Of a stretch of 64,000 nucleotides of DNA, positions 50,306-62,260 are shown in pieces. The notes beneath the pieces were generated by a model. It did not search any database and was not told the DNA's origin. It saw only the letters and a list, made by a program, of their open reading frames with translations. The stretch's first letter is position 1. The number at the start of each line of letters is the position of its first letter. A program made the translations under genes and the position numbers. The DNA is from Syngnathus acus (taxonomy: Eukaryota; Chordata; Actinopteri; Syngnathiformes; Syngnathidae): positions 10,208,039 through 10,272,038 of the forward strand of contig NC_051097.1 of assembly GCF_901709675.1 (NCBI RefSeq). The letters are read 5' to 3'.

Positions 50306-52724
50306 CTCGCCAGTGATCTGATTTCCAGACAATCGTACACGGCAGATTCCTTGTATTTGCTTTTGGTGGGCTCGCGAAAACAATCAGCGCAATCAAACAG
50401 CGCGCACTACACAGACATCCCGCCCGCCCGCCCGTCAAGGCGCTCGGGCTGGCGCGTCGGTGTCCCAACTCTCGCCGTCTGCAGCTAGCTTAACGCGGGG
50501 AAGCGGCGGGGCCCGTTTGAAGTCGGCAGCCAGCGCACATTATACCAGATGAAATGCTATCACGCCTGGTCGATGAATGGTTTGTGTCATTAAGAGAATA
50601 AGGCAAACAGGGAGCCGAGCGCGCTCAGAAGCCTTCCTGCTCGCGCGCCTTTCTGAGGGAAGGCAAGATTAAGGGGATGTTCAGAGGCTCTCGTCTGTCA
50701 AGACTTCAAAGATGCCATCGACACTCCTTGTTTCTGCCGGTGCGGCAACCAAATCGCACACACTCTGCTGCCTCTGTGGCTGTCAAAGCTCCTCTGACAT
50801 CCCCTTCATCAGGTATACGGGCTTTAATCCAGACACAGATAAATAAATCAACACAGAGGGGTCCCGATCTTTTCAGCACCTCCTGGTGGCAGGCTATCCG
50901 CACAGCCCGGAGAGGCGCAAAAAGATCTCAAGGAGTCATTAGTCGTCTGCCAGGGACAACAAAAGGGAGGACAATTGCGTGTTAAGGGAAGGATCATTAA
51001 TACAAAATACGGATGAGAAAAGGAGGGATTTTGCTAATACGCACGCTTTTGCACAGCTAACTAGCCTGAGATGGCACGGCGGTGGTTTCAAGGCTCGCAG
51101 AATTGGGAGGAAACTCCTCCGGCAATTGAGTTTCATTATCAAATTTTTTGGGAGCAGGTGTCAAAACGTAAGCGTTGTTTTAGCTGTTTATCGACTGCCC
51201 AGATAGCTTTGATAGCAAAAATAACTTCCCACATATTGTGCATTTGAACAGAAAACACGTTTTAAAACGTCGCTTGTCGCTAATGCTAAAGTCTACGTGA
51301 AATCCTGTTGCAATGCTAACGGCTAATTAGCGATATTGCTTCAAATTAGGAATATTCACGCGACAAAATGCCGTGGAAACTCAAACAAGCAAGACAAGAC
51401 TCCTCAAAGGCATTAATTTTTCCTAATCTGTGAAAACCGAATGTCTTAATTGAGGTTCTTTCTTATGTCATTATTTTATCCGTGCACGGCACCACACTGC
51501 CCCTAAGAGGACAAAAGGTGCAATAACAGCCTATGATTTTTTTACGTCGTTCTTCGACTTATTGACTTTTTCTACGCATTTACTTTCTCATTGTCCTTCG
51601 AGTTATATTGAAAGTTGAGCATTCAACTTTCCTTTCCCCTAAATACATTGACACGGTATACGGGGCACACGGATGGACACATTAGTTTGTTTGGCTACCG
51701 AGGAATCCAATGTGCGATAAAACACACAGCAGATGGAGGACCACGGGAAGCAATCCGAGGCATCGGCAGTGAAATAAATAGAGCAAACCAAAAAGAAGCG
51801 GCACTGTGTACCCAATCCGACTGCTTTAACTCGCCGAGAAAAGGAGCGGCAAAGAAAAACACGAGGCGCCGGAGCCGAGCGTTGTACCTGTCGAGGTGCG
51901 TTTCTGTCGGCTCTTTTCATTTTATTTTAACAGCAAAAGCGAGGCAGACAGAGATCACCGCAACAGAAATATGTTGTCTGAACTGAGAGGAGAGATCTGT
52001 TGATCCATTGTTCTGTTTGTTTGTTTTGAAGACCGGTCTGGCAGCACATAGCGCATCCCTTTCAGAATACAAAAGATGCCTTAGAGGCAACATAAGTGAA
52101 GTTTTATGCTGATGACTGACTGCGTGACAAACATCGGCTGAAAAAACTCAAACTCCTTTCGAGCGGGGGTACCTGGTTTATTTGTAAAAGTTAAACACGC
52201 GCACAAAAAAAAAAAACTGACAGAACACACACAGCCGCGCGCTCACACACACACACTTCTAATTTATATCCTATAAGAAGAATGTGAGGTGCCCATGGGG
52301 TGCGTGTTAGTTGTGAAAAATTAAAGGAGACGGATTCAAACTGTCCAATTTCCACATCAAACAAACGCCGGGCTCCGTGCTCCTGGAGAGGCTGCCTCAT
52401 TTCCAACACATAGCTTCAGAAAGAGGTAGCTCCCCTCCTCACCCACTACCCTTCCATAAACCAGCACCTCTTCTGCCTCCCCCTGCTGCTTCATCCTTCC
52501 ACGAGTCCACCGCTGCCGCCACTCCCGCCTTCCTTTCTTCTTTTTTTTTTTAAACTGGTACTCTCTATTTCCTCAATAACCCCGCACTCTAATTCCCCTA
52601 AGCACTGTACTGGTTACACTAGCCACTGTCTCTCCCCTGCCTAATTATACCCTTGTGAGTCTATTAATCAACCTGTGAATTATTTAAGAAGGAGAGCTCC
52701 TCTGCCTGTAACTGCTTTTGACAC

Positions 52725-52885
52725 GGCGAAGGAGGGGAGACAGAAGAGAAAGGCAGCGGGTGAGAGGGAGGGGGGGGGGGAGAGTGAAGGCTCGAGCAGA
52801 AAAGAGGAGATGAGGGATGGAAAGGTGGGTGAGGAGGAAGAAAAGGAGGGGAAAAAAATGAAAAGAAAGGCGAGGAGGAATCGGG
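52725..52885. repeat. Polypurine tract
   Basis: About 160 bp consisting almost entirely of A and G on the + strand, including an 11-12 G run near 52770. It is preceded at about 52430-52550 by a pyrimidine-rich stretch. Frames read through it are Lys/Glu/Arg low complexity and not credible genes. Confidence 0.8.
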
Positions 52886-53160
52886 GCCTTCCTGCACGCG
52901 TCCCCCGAGGAGCGGGCTGCCTCGTGCTTCACCCAGACGAGACAAAACCCCCATCAGCATTCACCCGGTTTGTTTTGTTGCTGTTGTCTCCCACCCCACC
53001 CTCAATTTTAATGCATAAGTTTTCGTGATAAACAGGCCTTCATGAATATATGGAGTGGAACTGTGAGGAAAGGAGCAAGGGGAAGACAGAGGCTGAGGTG
53101 AAGGAAGGGAAACAGTGAGCCGAGAATGGAGGGAGGTCGGGGAGGCTGTGTGGGTGGGGT

Positions 53161-53175
53161 GGGGGGGGGGGGGGG
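53161..53175. repeat. Poly-G tract (15 G)
   Basis: Run of 15 G followed by a short CACCC repeat. Confidence 0.9.
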
Positions 53176-56100
53176 TTGGGCACAATGTGCGCACCCACCC
53201 ACCCACACACGGGGAGATGTCAGGCTTCTACTGTTTGACAGGAGGCAGCATTTCCCCCGAGCAGTAAGTATACATGGCCGCGGCGATGATGATGATGTTT
53301 GTGAGCATCCTTCATCTTCGCTTCCTCCGGTCGGTCCCTCCCTCCCTCCCGCTGCAGCCACTCGTCATCAGTCGAGAGCAAAGCGCGGCCCGATTAATGA
53401 CTCCCGTTGACACTGACTCCCACCACAAGTAGTAGCAGAGGCAGAAAGAAACCACTCGTGAATCGTGATGAGTCTGATTGAAAATAATATTTTGGCCACG
53501 GACTAATAATATGTTAGCTGTCCAATAATCCATTTAAAATACAGACGGCCAACTGAAGCCATCAGTGGCAGAGCTACATGCTAGCAATTAGCCGTGCGGG
53601 CCGGCAGGAACAGCGACTTTGTCGTTTTAATTTGGAGACATTTTGTACGCAACCTCGTGTTAGGGCGGTTGTGCACATGTCGGTTATAAATAAGTGCGCA
53701 AGGCGAATCTCTGAGGAGCGAAGTTGGGGTTTTTTTTGGGGGGGAGGTACGAACGCCCCACACTGCTCCATCTCTGTGGGATGTTTATTAAATTAATGAA
53801 AAGTTGCTCAAGGCGAGCCGTACAAGCGAACGAGCGGAGCTTGGCTGTGATTGGTACGTTCCTCTGTGCCGCCATTCCTCCAGGGTCTTACTTGAACTAA
53901 CTGTCCGTGACTGAGGAGCCTCAAGAACGCCTTCCCCAAATACTTCAATGGGAATTTCACAAAAGGTCAAGAGTGACGCAACTCCGCCGACTTGGCATTT
54001 GTCGCATTTGGGCCCCGAAATGTCTGCCGTTATTTCAAAGTGCTGGGGAATGCTATTTTCAATTCACTTTGTCTCCCAAACAAAAATAATCTTTTCAAGT
54101 AAATTCCCAAATTTGTCAAGGAAGACGTGAACTATGCAGAAGAGAGAAAGATTTGTAGCGGCAAAAGAATATTAATCAGGCAGGAGCAGAGGAGACTCTT
54201 GTGGGAAAGATGAGTCACTTTTGTTCGCCATTATACAAGCATTTCCGACTTCACACAAACACTTAGACTGCCGTTATTATGTTCCAATTAAACTCAATAG
54301 AAAAGTCGGGCTTTTCAAACTCTTTGGAGAAATCTGCATACTGACTTTCAGGGCGAGGAAAAAAAAAACGAAAAACAAAGGGAAAAATTAAAATATATTA
54401 TCATCTTTTAAAAATCCTTTTAAAAATAAACAAGACAAACAAAACATCACAAAAAAGCCCCACTCTGCGCCTTCCGTTTGCTTCCTCCGTCGCTCGCCTC
54501 GGCTGGGCGACTCTCAGAGGAGGCGAAAGCCGAGAGAAGGTATTTGCATATAAACTGCGAGAGGCAGGGATTGTCGTCGGCGGCGGCGCATTAGATGCCA
54601 CCGAGCGCCACGACGGAGGATTTTCATGTGCAAATTTTGAGCCTCGCCAACTCGTCGCATTATTATTTCATCAGAGCCTCAGAAGCAAAGCCCCCCGGTT
54701 CCCCCGAACCCCGCCGGCATCCCGGCGGACACTTCAAGATTCAGACCAAATCCCCCCGTTACGCCTCGTCCCCCAGAAGGCCGCGCTACTGAGTAGCTGT
54801 TTACACCGGGGCCTTCCGCGCACCAGGAGTCAATCCGCCGGCGACGACGACGACGAGAGCTGAGAGGGAAAAGTGGCGGAAAGAGGACACGTGCGGTTGT
54901 GACCGGAAAATTTTGCATTTGCAACCGGCGTGATGGAAGCTTACCGGCTTTCAAGTTTAAAAGGGAGATTATAGCCAATTAGCAGCGCTTGTGAAAACCC
55001 TTTAGCGCCTGGGGAGTAGGGGCCGATACCAAATGTGGGACAGCTGTGAGCAACAAAAGGAGCGGTGGCAGCTTTTTGAAAAACACACACGGCAAGGAAA
55101 AAAAAAAACACTCATATTCCATGCAGCTCCGCATAATCGCTCATGCAAACAAGGATAAAAAAAATTACCCCTCACTGATAGCGATGCTAGCAAAGAATCT
55201 CTAATGTAGCATCAAAAATGAATGAGTGTCGCTACAATATGCAAACAGACAAACGGGCCTGATATGCAAACGTGACAAAAGGGGAACAGACGGAAAGGTA
55301 AATATCTTTTAAAAGGTGACAGGGAATTCTTTACTGGGATGGGAAGGGCGGGGGGGGGGGAGTATTTCATCCTTTGAAATCAATTTGTCAGCCTCGTCGG
55401 CATTACGGGAAAAGCGCCGAGAGTTTCCCCTGTAAACTGCCATCTTGAATTTCTTTGTCTGACACGGCGCGGCGTTGCGCTCGGCACGGGAGAGGTGAGC
55501 GGAAAAAGGTTCAAAGCCCAGGTGGGAGCGGCGCATGTGCCATTACCACCCTCGCTCTGGTGTCAAACGCTACGCAGCCAGAGGAGGAACACAAGTCGAA
55601 AGATCTCGGCGGGCTCGGTAATCGGCGACGATTTACATGGAGTCTCTCTCGATGATTTCCTTCTTTATCTTTTCCTCCATCGTTTCCATCTGTGTACCTT
55701 TCTGTCACGTTCGCCCCACCGCCGCCGCCCTGCCATCTTCCCTCTCGTTCCTTTATCCCGCTGCGCACATTAGCAAAAAAAAAAAAGAAACAGAACAAAA
55801 AAAAGCTTTCTGACAACTATTTCAACTTGTGCGAAAGGAGATTCAGATCCTCCATTTGCGCTGAACAAGTCGTTCTACAAAGGAAACGTCGGAGAGCGCG
55901 GAGATAAATGGCTGCAAAAGCATGTTTTCGTTCGACAGTTTAACAGCGGTTAAAAGACGAGATTTGCACTCGAGCGCTTGGAAAAGTGTTTGGGGGAAGA
56001 GGAGGAAAAAAGAACCTCGTGTCAAACCGCGTTGGAGTCGCGGTTTCATCTCGACTGCATCCGCCGGATTAGCTTCAAATCTACAATGAAGAGGCTCGGC

Positions 56101-56179
56101 GGGAAGAAAATGGACGTCTTCGGATGATTTGTTTACAGTACGAGTCTCTCACGAGAGTAACTCGCTGTTTTCATCGAGG

Positions 56180-56310
56180 CTTAACCTCAGCCTTGGCTTT
56201 TGCCTTTTAATACCTCCTGATTAAGCACATGCTAATCAGCGCTAATGACCGACTCGCTAAAGGGCGCCGCGGCTCGCTAATTAGCATACGGAGGGGCATG
56301 CTGGGAAACA
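56180..56310. promoter_or_regulatory. Candidate conserved noncoding block
   Basis: Contains GCTAATCAGC, GCTAATGACC and TAATTAGCAT (56278-56287) within 60 bp: three TAAT cores with similar spacing. No coding signal or simple repeat. Function is inferred. Confidence 0.3.
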
Positions 56311-58247
56311 GCGCACACGGGCGGGTCACAAATTTTAAGTTGTAGCGCAGGGGGAGAGCGAGGAGAAATAGCTACAAACTCTCGTATCAAAGCGCATTTT
56401 TAATTTAAGGATAATCAATATTCAAGGCGATGGATTTACCACAGTTTACATATGCATCAAGGATCATGAATTGTTAATGCTTGGAAAAGATTCCCAACGC
56501 CCGTCGAATTTCACTGCCCAATTTTATAGCAATCTGGCAAATCAAATATGATTAATTATAAATCGAACGAGAACGGCACGCTTCGCGAAAAGTCACGTTC
56601 ACAAATTGCATCGGCGACCGCGGTCCAATGACTCCGGAGAGCGAACGATTGGAGTGTCGGGCGACATGTTGCCATTTTTTACCGCCATTTTTGACCAGAG
56701 AATAACAAAGCCCGAGATCACATGACACTTTGAGACATTTGAACGTACATTCCAAGACGCAAGCGCAAATCTGACCTGGATTCAAAACAACTGCAAAGCA
56801 AAATCAAACACACAAAAGTAGACAAGTGCAATCTGCGATGGCATCTTGGGGCAGGGGGCGGGAGGAAGGTGCTCTAATGGGCTTTGGGAGAATGGCAGGC
56901 CCTGCTGGGGGCCACAGGAGGCCCTAGCCTGTGGTCTTGCCTTGGGCTGGACTGCCACAGCAGCAGTCAGGTGGGCTGGCAGACTGAGGAGCCCCTCCCC
57001 TCTACGCAGATGTTCGGAGGGCACGGCGGCACGTGAACGCCAGGATTCCAAACTAGCAAGCTACACTTGAGTGCCATCGTTGCTTTTGTTGGACCGAGCT
57101 TTCTGCCTTGAGCGTATGAGGCAAATATTTCGGACTCGCCGAGGCCCGAAGCCGCCGGCGTGACTTTCCTTCCCCGCGCGTGACGTGCGGCTCTATCGCG
57201 TCTGCTTAAACATTCATCATACGAGCTCTCCCGCCGCACATTCCAAAGGGAGGCAATCATGCCGCCGTCGCCGCCGAGTCCCGTCTGAAGCTGCCGGTTT
57301 AGGCCGAAGGTGGCGGGGAAGCAACTTCAAAGTTTCCAACTTGGAGGAGAGCAGAAGAAAAGCAGACAGGAGGGATGGACCAGGAGGAGAAGCTGCTTTC
57401 AGTCAGGAGGGAGGTCATTAGAAGGCCAAGTTTACTGCGGCAAAAAGCACACTTAAAGTATGTGTGCTGCTGAAATAACGCTTAGGTGGGAAAAACTCAA
57501 GATGCAATTTATGCCCTCCATTTTCCTGCCCAATACAAGTCTAGAGCAAGGTGCAGGGGCGGGCTGGAATGGGTTTTGATATTTGCGCAGATGCACACAG
57601 CTTGGCGTAATTAAAAAAAGGGGAGTTTGCCCTGTTGTGGGTGTGAACACAGACGATTGGATTTCAGCAAACACAACCTCTTAATGCTGCAAAGTCAACA
57701 AACGCGAGAATCCCGTTTTGGTTGATTAAAAGACGCCGCCGTCAACTATCTCGGTTGAATTCGACGGCCCCACCGAAGAAGCGATCCGATCAGAACGATA
57801 AACAACAATGACTGTGCGCTGTTTACAGACCTGCTGTGCAGCTCCCATATTTACCAATCCAATTAACCCACATTCCTCCGACGCGCGGGGCGCTCGAAGA
57901 CGGCAAAACAAAGTCAAACTTTGCCATCTCGCGAGCGCCAAGGCAAGTACGATCGCATATTTGAATTGGAAATCGGGTAAAGCGACAATAACAAGCCGGC
58001 GCGCTCGCCGGGAAGGCACGAAGAGGGTTAAATGAACAAAGCCTTGAAAAAGGAGTACAATTCTCCAGCTCCTGCCCCAATCCTCGCGCTTACCCCCACA
58101 AAGTCGACAAGAAAAAAGGGAAAATAGCATCATGCATATCATTCATTAGCAGCAAATAAAAGAAATTCTCTCTAATAGTGCCCCCAAATCCCCGAGCTCG
58201 GCGCACCGCGGCGCCGGGAAACTCAAGAAAATGGGGGAGAGAAGGAG

Positions 58248-58269
58248 GGAGAGAGAGAGAGAGAGAGAT
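58248..58269. repeat. (GA)n microsatellite
   Basis: About ten GA units at the end of a purine-rich stretch. Confidence 0.9.
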
Positions 58270-58350
58270 ACAAAAAGGAAGCCGTCTCCCTCAAGTGCTT
58301 GTTAGGCCCAAATTATGATGGCGATGAATAATTTTGAAAAATAAATAAGA

Positions 58351-58373
58351 AAATAAATAAATAAATAAATAAA
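58351..58373. repeat. (AAAT)n repeat
   Basis: Five to six AAAT units. Confidence 0.9.
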
Positions 58374-58612
58374 AGACGAGAAAACATTTATAGATCTAAG
58401 TATTATCAGAGGAGCCGCGGGTCTCTTGCCAAGCTCTCTGGGCCCGTTTGAAATCTGCCTTTGTTTTTCACTTTCATCTTTAACTGCTAACCTATCCATC
58501 ACTTCACCTGATTGCCCCGCCCCCTCGCTCACCCACTTCCTCCTTTGAAAACTTACTCGCGAGCGCAAGGTGCGCCGAGCGCTGCCCGCTCTAAGCGGTA
58601 ATCATAATCGCG

Positions 58613-58632
58613 TCATCATCATCATCATCATC
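58613..58632. repeat. (ATC)n trinucleotide repeat
   Basis: Six to seven ATC units, similar to the array at 48031. Confidence 0.9.
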
Positions 58633-60092
58633 GCCCTCCTCTGCATTGTTAGTCATTTGCTGTTCTTTCACAACAATCATTAACATGCGGCGGGGGTGGG
58701 AGGGGGCGAGGAGGCGGCGGGATGCGAGGAGAGGCGAGCGAGCCATCGAGGAGGAAGAAAGATGAGAGGAAGCGTCATTTGTCATTATTTGCTCTCCTCC
58801 TCACTAATTTACTTTTTTCTTCCTCCGCCCTCTTTCATCCAATAACATACAATATATGGATTTTCATACTGGGACCATTAGCACGTGAGCTTTGCAGCCT
58901 CCAGCGTGCAAGCCCGGGCTTCATCCCAACGTCCCTTCCCTGCTGTAGCCCACCCCCCCCCTTCTTTCTTTCCCGCCATCCTTCCCTCACCTCTTTTGCT
59001 CCCCGAGCCCCCGAGTGGCTCGCCCGATTCTGTTTCATCACACATCAAACACGCTTGCCGCTCTCCACGCGGGCAGGACCCAGGGACCGCAACATCTGCA
59101 CGGGGAGACGCGTAGGGAGGGGGGGGGGGACTTTGGCCTCTGAGGAGGACGAGGCACGCTACGAGCAGATGTCACCGGGACCTGAACAGCAGGCTCGGGG
59201 AGGGAGGGGGGGCGCTGCAGGGAAAGAGCCCGGGCGAGGGAGCCACCCCTGCGGCCCAGCCTGGGGAAGGAGGCGAGCTGAAGCAGTCCCTCCCAACGCT
59301 TCACCTCTGCTCACCTCGCCACGCGGCGGCTCGCGCACGCTTGACAGTCCAACAAGATAATTAGCCGGCTCGGTGCTAATAACCTAATCATGACTTGTCT
59401 GTGTGTGTTTTTTCCTTCCATTTCAAAACGCGTGTCCTCTACAAGCACTCCCCCGAGTCCTGACGAGGTGAGCAATTACCTTTGTCTGGCAAGTCCCAGT
59501 GGCAGGAGGAGATCTGATCCGGACCAAAGCAAAGAATTTTTTATTTTCTTCTAATGGCGAGAGAGAAGCTGCTCTTTGGAGAGGGTCACGCTTGCTCCAC
59601 ATCCATTAACACCGGAGGTATTTCATCAGCGGCTCCTTCTGGCAGACGGGAGCCGCCGAGAAGGGAGCGTGATCGCCGAGCGCAGATGCCGACGCTCCCC
59701 CGGTTAGCCCACGCGGCAATCGGGAGCGTCCGCTTGTCAATGAGTCATCAAAGGGCTTGTTTGAGTACAGCTGTTGACGTCGGTTCACTGCCACCAGCAT
59801 TAACCCCCATTGAAAAGTGATTTTTTTTTCCCCCCCTCCCCCTTCTTCCTGAATTGCTAATGGTCCCCTCATCTGCATGGAGAACATTTCAAAGGTCGTA
59901 GGTCCTAATGCGATGTAGTAGTTCTCGTCTTTTAATAGCATAGGTCAACAAATTATTAGAGTAATAGTCCTATTTTTGAATTAATGGCAACAGGTGCATT
60001 ACCTAGTTGTACTAGGTTCATCTTGTTTTTTCTTTTTCAATTACTTTACTGGTTCTTCTATATCAAACAATTTTCTTTAGGTTCATTTACCT

Positions 60093-60130
60093 GACATGTT
60101 TCGGCGGGTTCTTCCGCCTTCATCAGAGTG
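60093..60130 (-). ncRNA. Hammerhead-ribozyme-like motif, - strand copy
   Basis: Exact reverse complement of the motif at 60192: TCATCAG (60120-60126) and GACATGTTTC (60093-60102) on the + strand. It carries the same extra base as its partner and differs just outside the helix I side. Confidence 0.4.
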
Positions 60131-60191
60131 ACACTCTGAAAAAGAAAAAACAAGATGAACCTAGTACAACTATTACGAAGAAGTTATGGGA

Positions 60192-60240
60192 CACTCTGAT
60201 GAAGGCGGAAGAACCCGCCGAAACATGTCAGGTAAATGAA
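60192..60240 (+). ncRNA. Hammerhead-ribozyme-like motif, + strand copy
   Basis: CTGATGA (60196-60202), then a GGCGG/CCGCC 5-bp stem with a short loop (60204-60219), GAAAC (60220-60224) and GTC (60227-60229). This order matches the hammerhead core with a minimal helix III (AC/GU) and cleavage expected after GTC. One extra A lies between CTGATGA and stem II, and helix I is weak (CACT against AGGT, with a bulge). Activity is therefore doubtful. Confidence 0.4.
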
Positions 60241-60301
60241 CCTAAAGAAAATTGTTTGATATAGAAGAACCAGTAAAGTAGGTGCATTACCTATTTAGGG
60301 A

Positions 60302-60420
60302 CAGTGGTGGAGTTAGAGGGGGGGACAACAGGGGCACTGCCCCCGTTGAAATATGCTTGGATCATCATTTTATCTGGATGAAACAACGGGGGTGAAATTC
60401 TGCATTTTTGGGTCAAATCT
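60302..60420. repeat. Interspersed repeat fragment (hAT-like terminus)
   Basis: Starts CAGTGGTGGAGTTAGAGG, then GGGGCACTGCCCC (stem) and TGAAATATGCT, the same order as at 25621. It lies 9 bp after the Penelope-like insertion. The CAGTGG start is typical of hAT termini; class is inferred and no transposase is visible. Confidence 0.45.
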
Positions 60421-61115
60421 TCTTTTTTTTTACAATGATAAATAGTGATGAATCCCTAAATTGGACTGACACAAAAACATTTCACAGAGATATTTGAGTT
60501 CACCTTTTCTGAAATGCCAGGAAAACATCAACTGCGACAACAGAGAAAAGCTGCTCCTTGCCACGAAGCCGCCATGACAATTTAAAGGCTCGTGTTTTGG
60601 CTTTGTGGAGTTCGACAGCTGCCGTGTCGTCATCTTTATTATTCAGGTCGCTGGGAGCCAAACAGCTGTTTTGCGTGTCGCATTCAATTGCCGCTACGCA
60701 GGTGACGGAAAGATTCGAGATGCCAAACTGCTTTAAACTGATCGTATAAGCCGCAGTGCACCAGTGAAGGACTCAACAAATTCTTTTGAAATGTGCTATG
60801 GGGGTTGTTAGCGTGGCGCACTCAGAAAGTGCACAACCAAACTTGTCTATAAATTAAATCTCAGAATGAATAAAACATCCCGACTTGATGTCAGGGATTT
60901 TTTTTTTTAACTCCGCAGACAAGCGTCAAAGCCAAACTAGAGACAATTAATTGCTAGAGCCAGCAACAATATTTCCGGCAGAGCAAATGAATCACGGGCA
61001 AGTAGGCGGTCGACGTTATTAGACGAGCCCAACGCGTTGCTTTCGTTGACAGCAAAGTCGGTGCGCTTTATCACAGCGCAAGTAATGAGCGCTAACTTGC
61101 TAGCATCTGTGTGTT

Positions 61116-61131
61116 GGGGGGGGGGGGGGGG
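61116..61131. repeat. Poly-G tract (16 G)
   Basis: Run of 16 G in noncoding DNA. Confidence 0.9.
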
Positions 61132-61752
61132 AGAAGCGAGCGCTGTTCAACAACCTCCATGCATTTTTGATCAAGCGCAATTACTCGGAGCGTGTTGATA
61201 TTTGCCCGTTGGTTTGATTTGCATCCCGAATGCGAGGACTTGTGCTCTGCGCCGCTGGAAATGAGAAGGCTGCAACCGTCCGGCTATTTATTTGACGGAG
61301 GATAAAGCTAATGATTCCGGTGTCAAGCGCAAAAAGTTTGCCGGTATATCAAGTCAGGCTTGTTTGAATTTTGGTGCACTTTGAAGCAACTTACTGTAGC
61401 TAAGATGATTCTTTTTTTTTTTTTTCTTCTCCTCGCCCCACTCGTGTACATAACAATGGTCTTTTGTGCTGAGCTGGTCGACGGGTAAAATAAGGCTCAG
61501 CGACTATGCAAGCAATTTTACAGGAAGAGAAGAAAAATGACGACAGATGCCGAAATAAAAGGGCGCAGCCCGGGCAAAGACAAATGAGACGTACGGGAAA
61601 CAAAGTACATAAAAGTTAAACAGAGTGGAATGTCTAATGTGGAACGCTCCTCAGGTTGCGCAACTTTGAACTCGAGCAGTCAATTACAAGAGGGGGGTGC
61701 ACGCTTATGCAAACGTATGTTGGTTTATTTTTACCTCTTAAAATACTTTTTA

Positions 61753-61847
61753 AATTGGATTATATAGTGCTCAATATTGCTTTAAAATGTTTCGATTTTT
61801 TTAATTGGGTTATATAGGGCACAATACTGGTTTAAAATATTTTGAAA
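61753..61847. repeat. Imperfect 50-bp tandem duplication
   Basis: AATTGGATTATATAGTGC... (61753) and AATTGGGTTATATAGGGC... (61803) are 50 bp apart and match at about 36 of 43 aligned positions. Confidence 0.7.
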
Positions 61848-61959
61848 TCATTTTAAGTCCAAAAAATATTTGTAAGACGTTTTTTTCTTGCACTCAAACA
61901 CACAAGTTAGGATTTTCTTTTTTTTTGACAAATGACAAAGTATCACCCCTCGTCGTCTA

Positions 61960-62260
61960 TTTATATGCAGAGCTGAATATTCTCAATCAATCTCAATTAG
62001 CAGCCGTTGCTTTCAATTATCTTTGCGGACCGCGGGCGGCGATAAAAGGCTGAATCTCAACGTCTCCCTGACAATACGACGGCACGTCATCCCGGCGGAT
62101 TGACGGGCCGGCTTCCACCTCCATCAAGGTGCAGAGTCCGGGGCGGCCGATTCCCGCTGTCTCGGATTTGTCGTAATTGACAGGTGCGGGCGAGACCCGC
62201 TGGGGTCCTGATGGAGCGCCGCGCCATTTATGCAGATTAACACGTCAAGAGTACAAATGA
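61960..62260. promoter_or_regulatory. Candidate conserved noncoding block with homeodomain/TALE/E-box composite
   Basis: Contains CAATTAGC, CAATTATC and the composite TAATTGACAGGTG (62174-62186): a homeodomain core TAATTG overlapping a Meis-type TGACAG and an E-box CAGGTG. The block is repeat-poor and lacks coding signal. Enhancer function is inferred. Confidence 0.32.

Larger units (their letters stand above)
59992..60293. mobile_element. Penelope-like, inverted-repeat retroelement insertion with target-site duplication
   Basis: The 14-mer AGGTGCATTACCTA occurs at 59992-60005 and again at 60280-60293 and flanks a 274-bp insert. Inside are two interleaved perfect inverted repeats: 36-bp arms at 60004-60039 and 60137-60172, and 89-bp arms at 60042-60130 and 60192-60280. 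The order is Y'-X'-Y-X. The X arm contains a hammerhead-ribozyme-like core. Penelope-like elements are known to carry such ribozymes and to insert as truncated, tandem or inverted copies with variable target duplications. No reverse transcriptase is present, so this is a nonautonomous fragment. The structure is directly visible; the family assignment is inferred. Perfect arms suggest a recent event. Confidence 0.65.

Noticed and set aside
58722-59360. 212-residue open frame
   Set aside because: Rich in Pro, Arg and Gly with low-complexity stretches and crossing a poly-G run; no recognisable domain.
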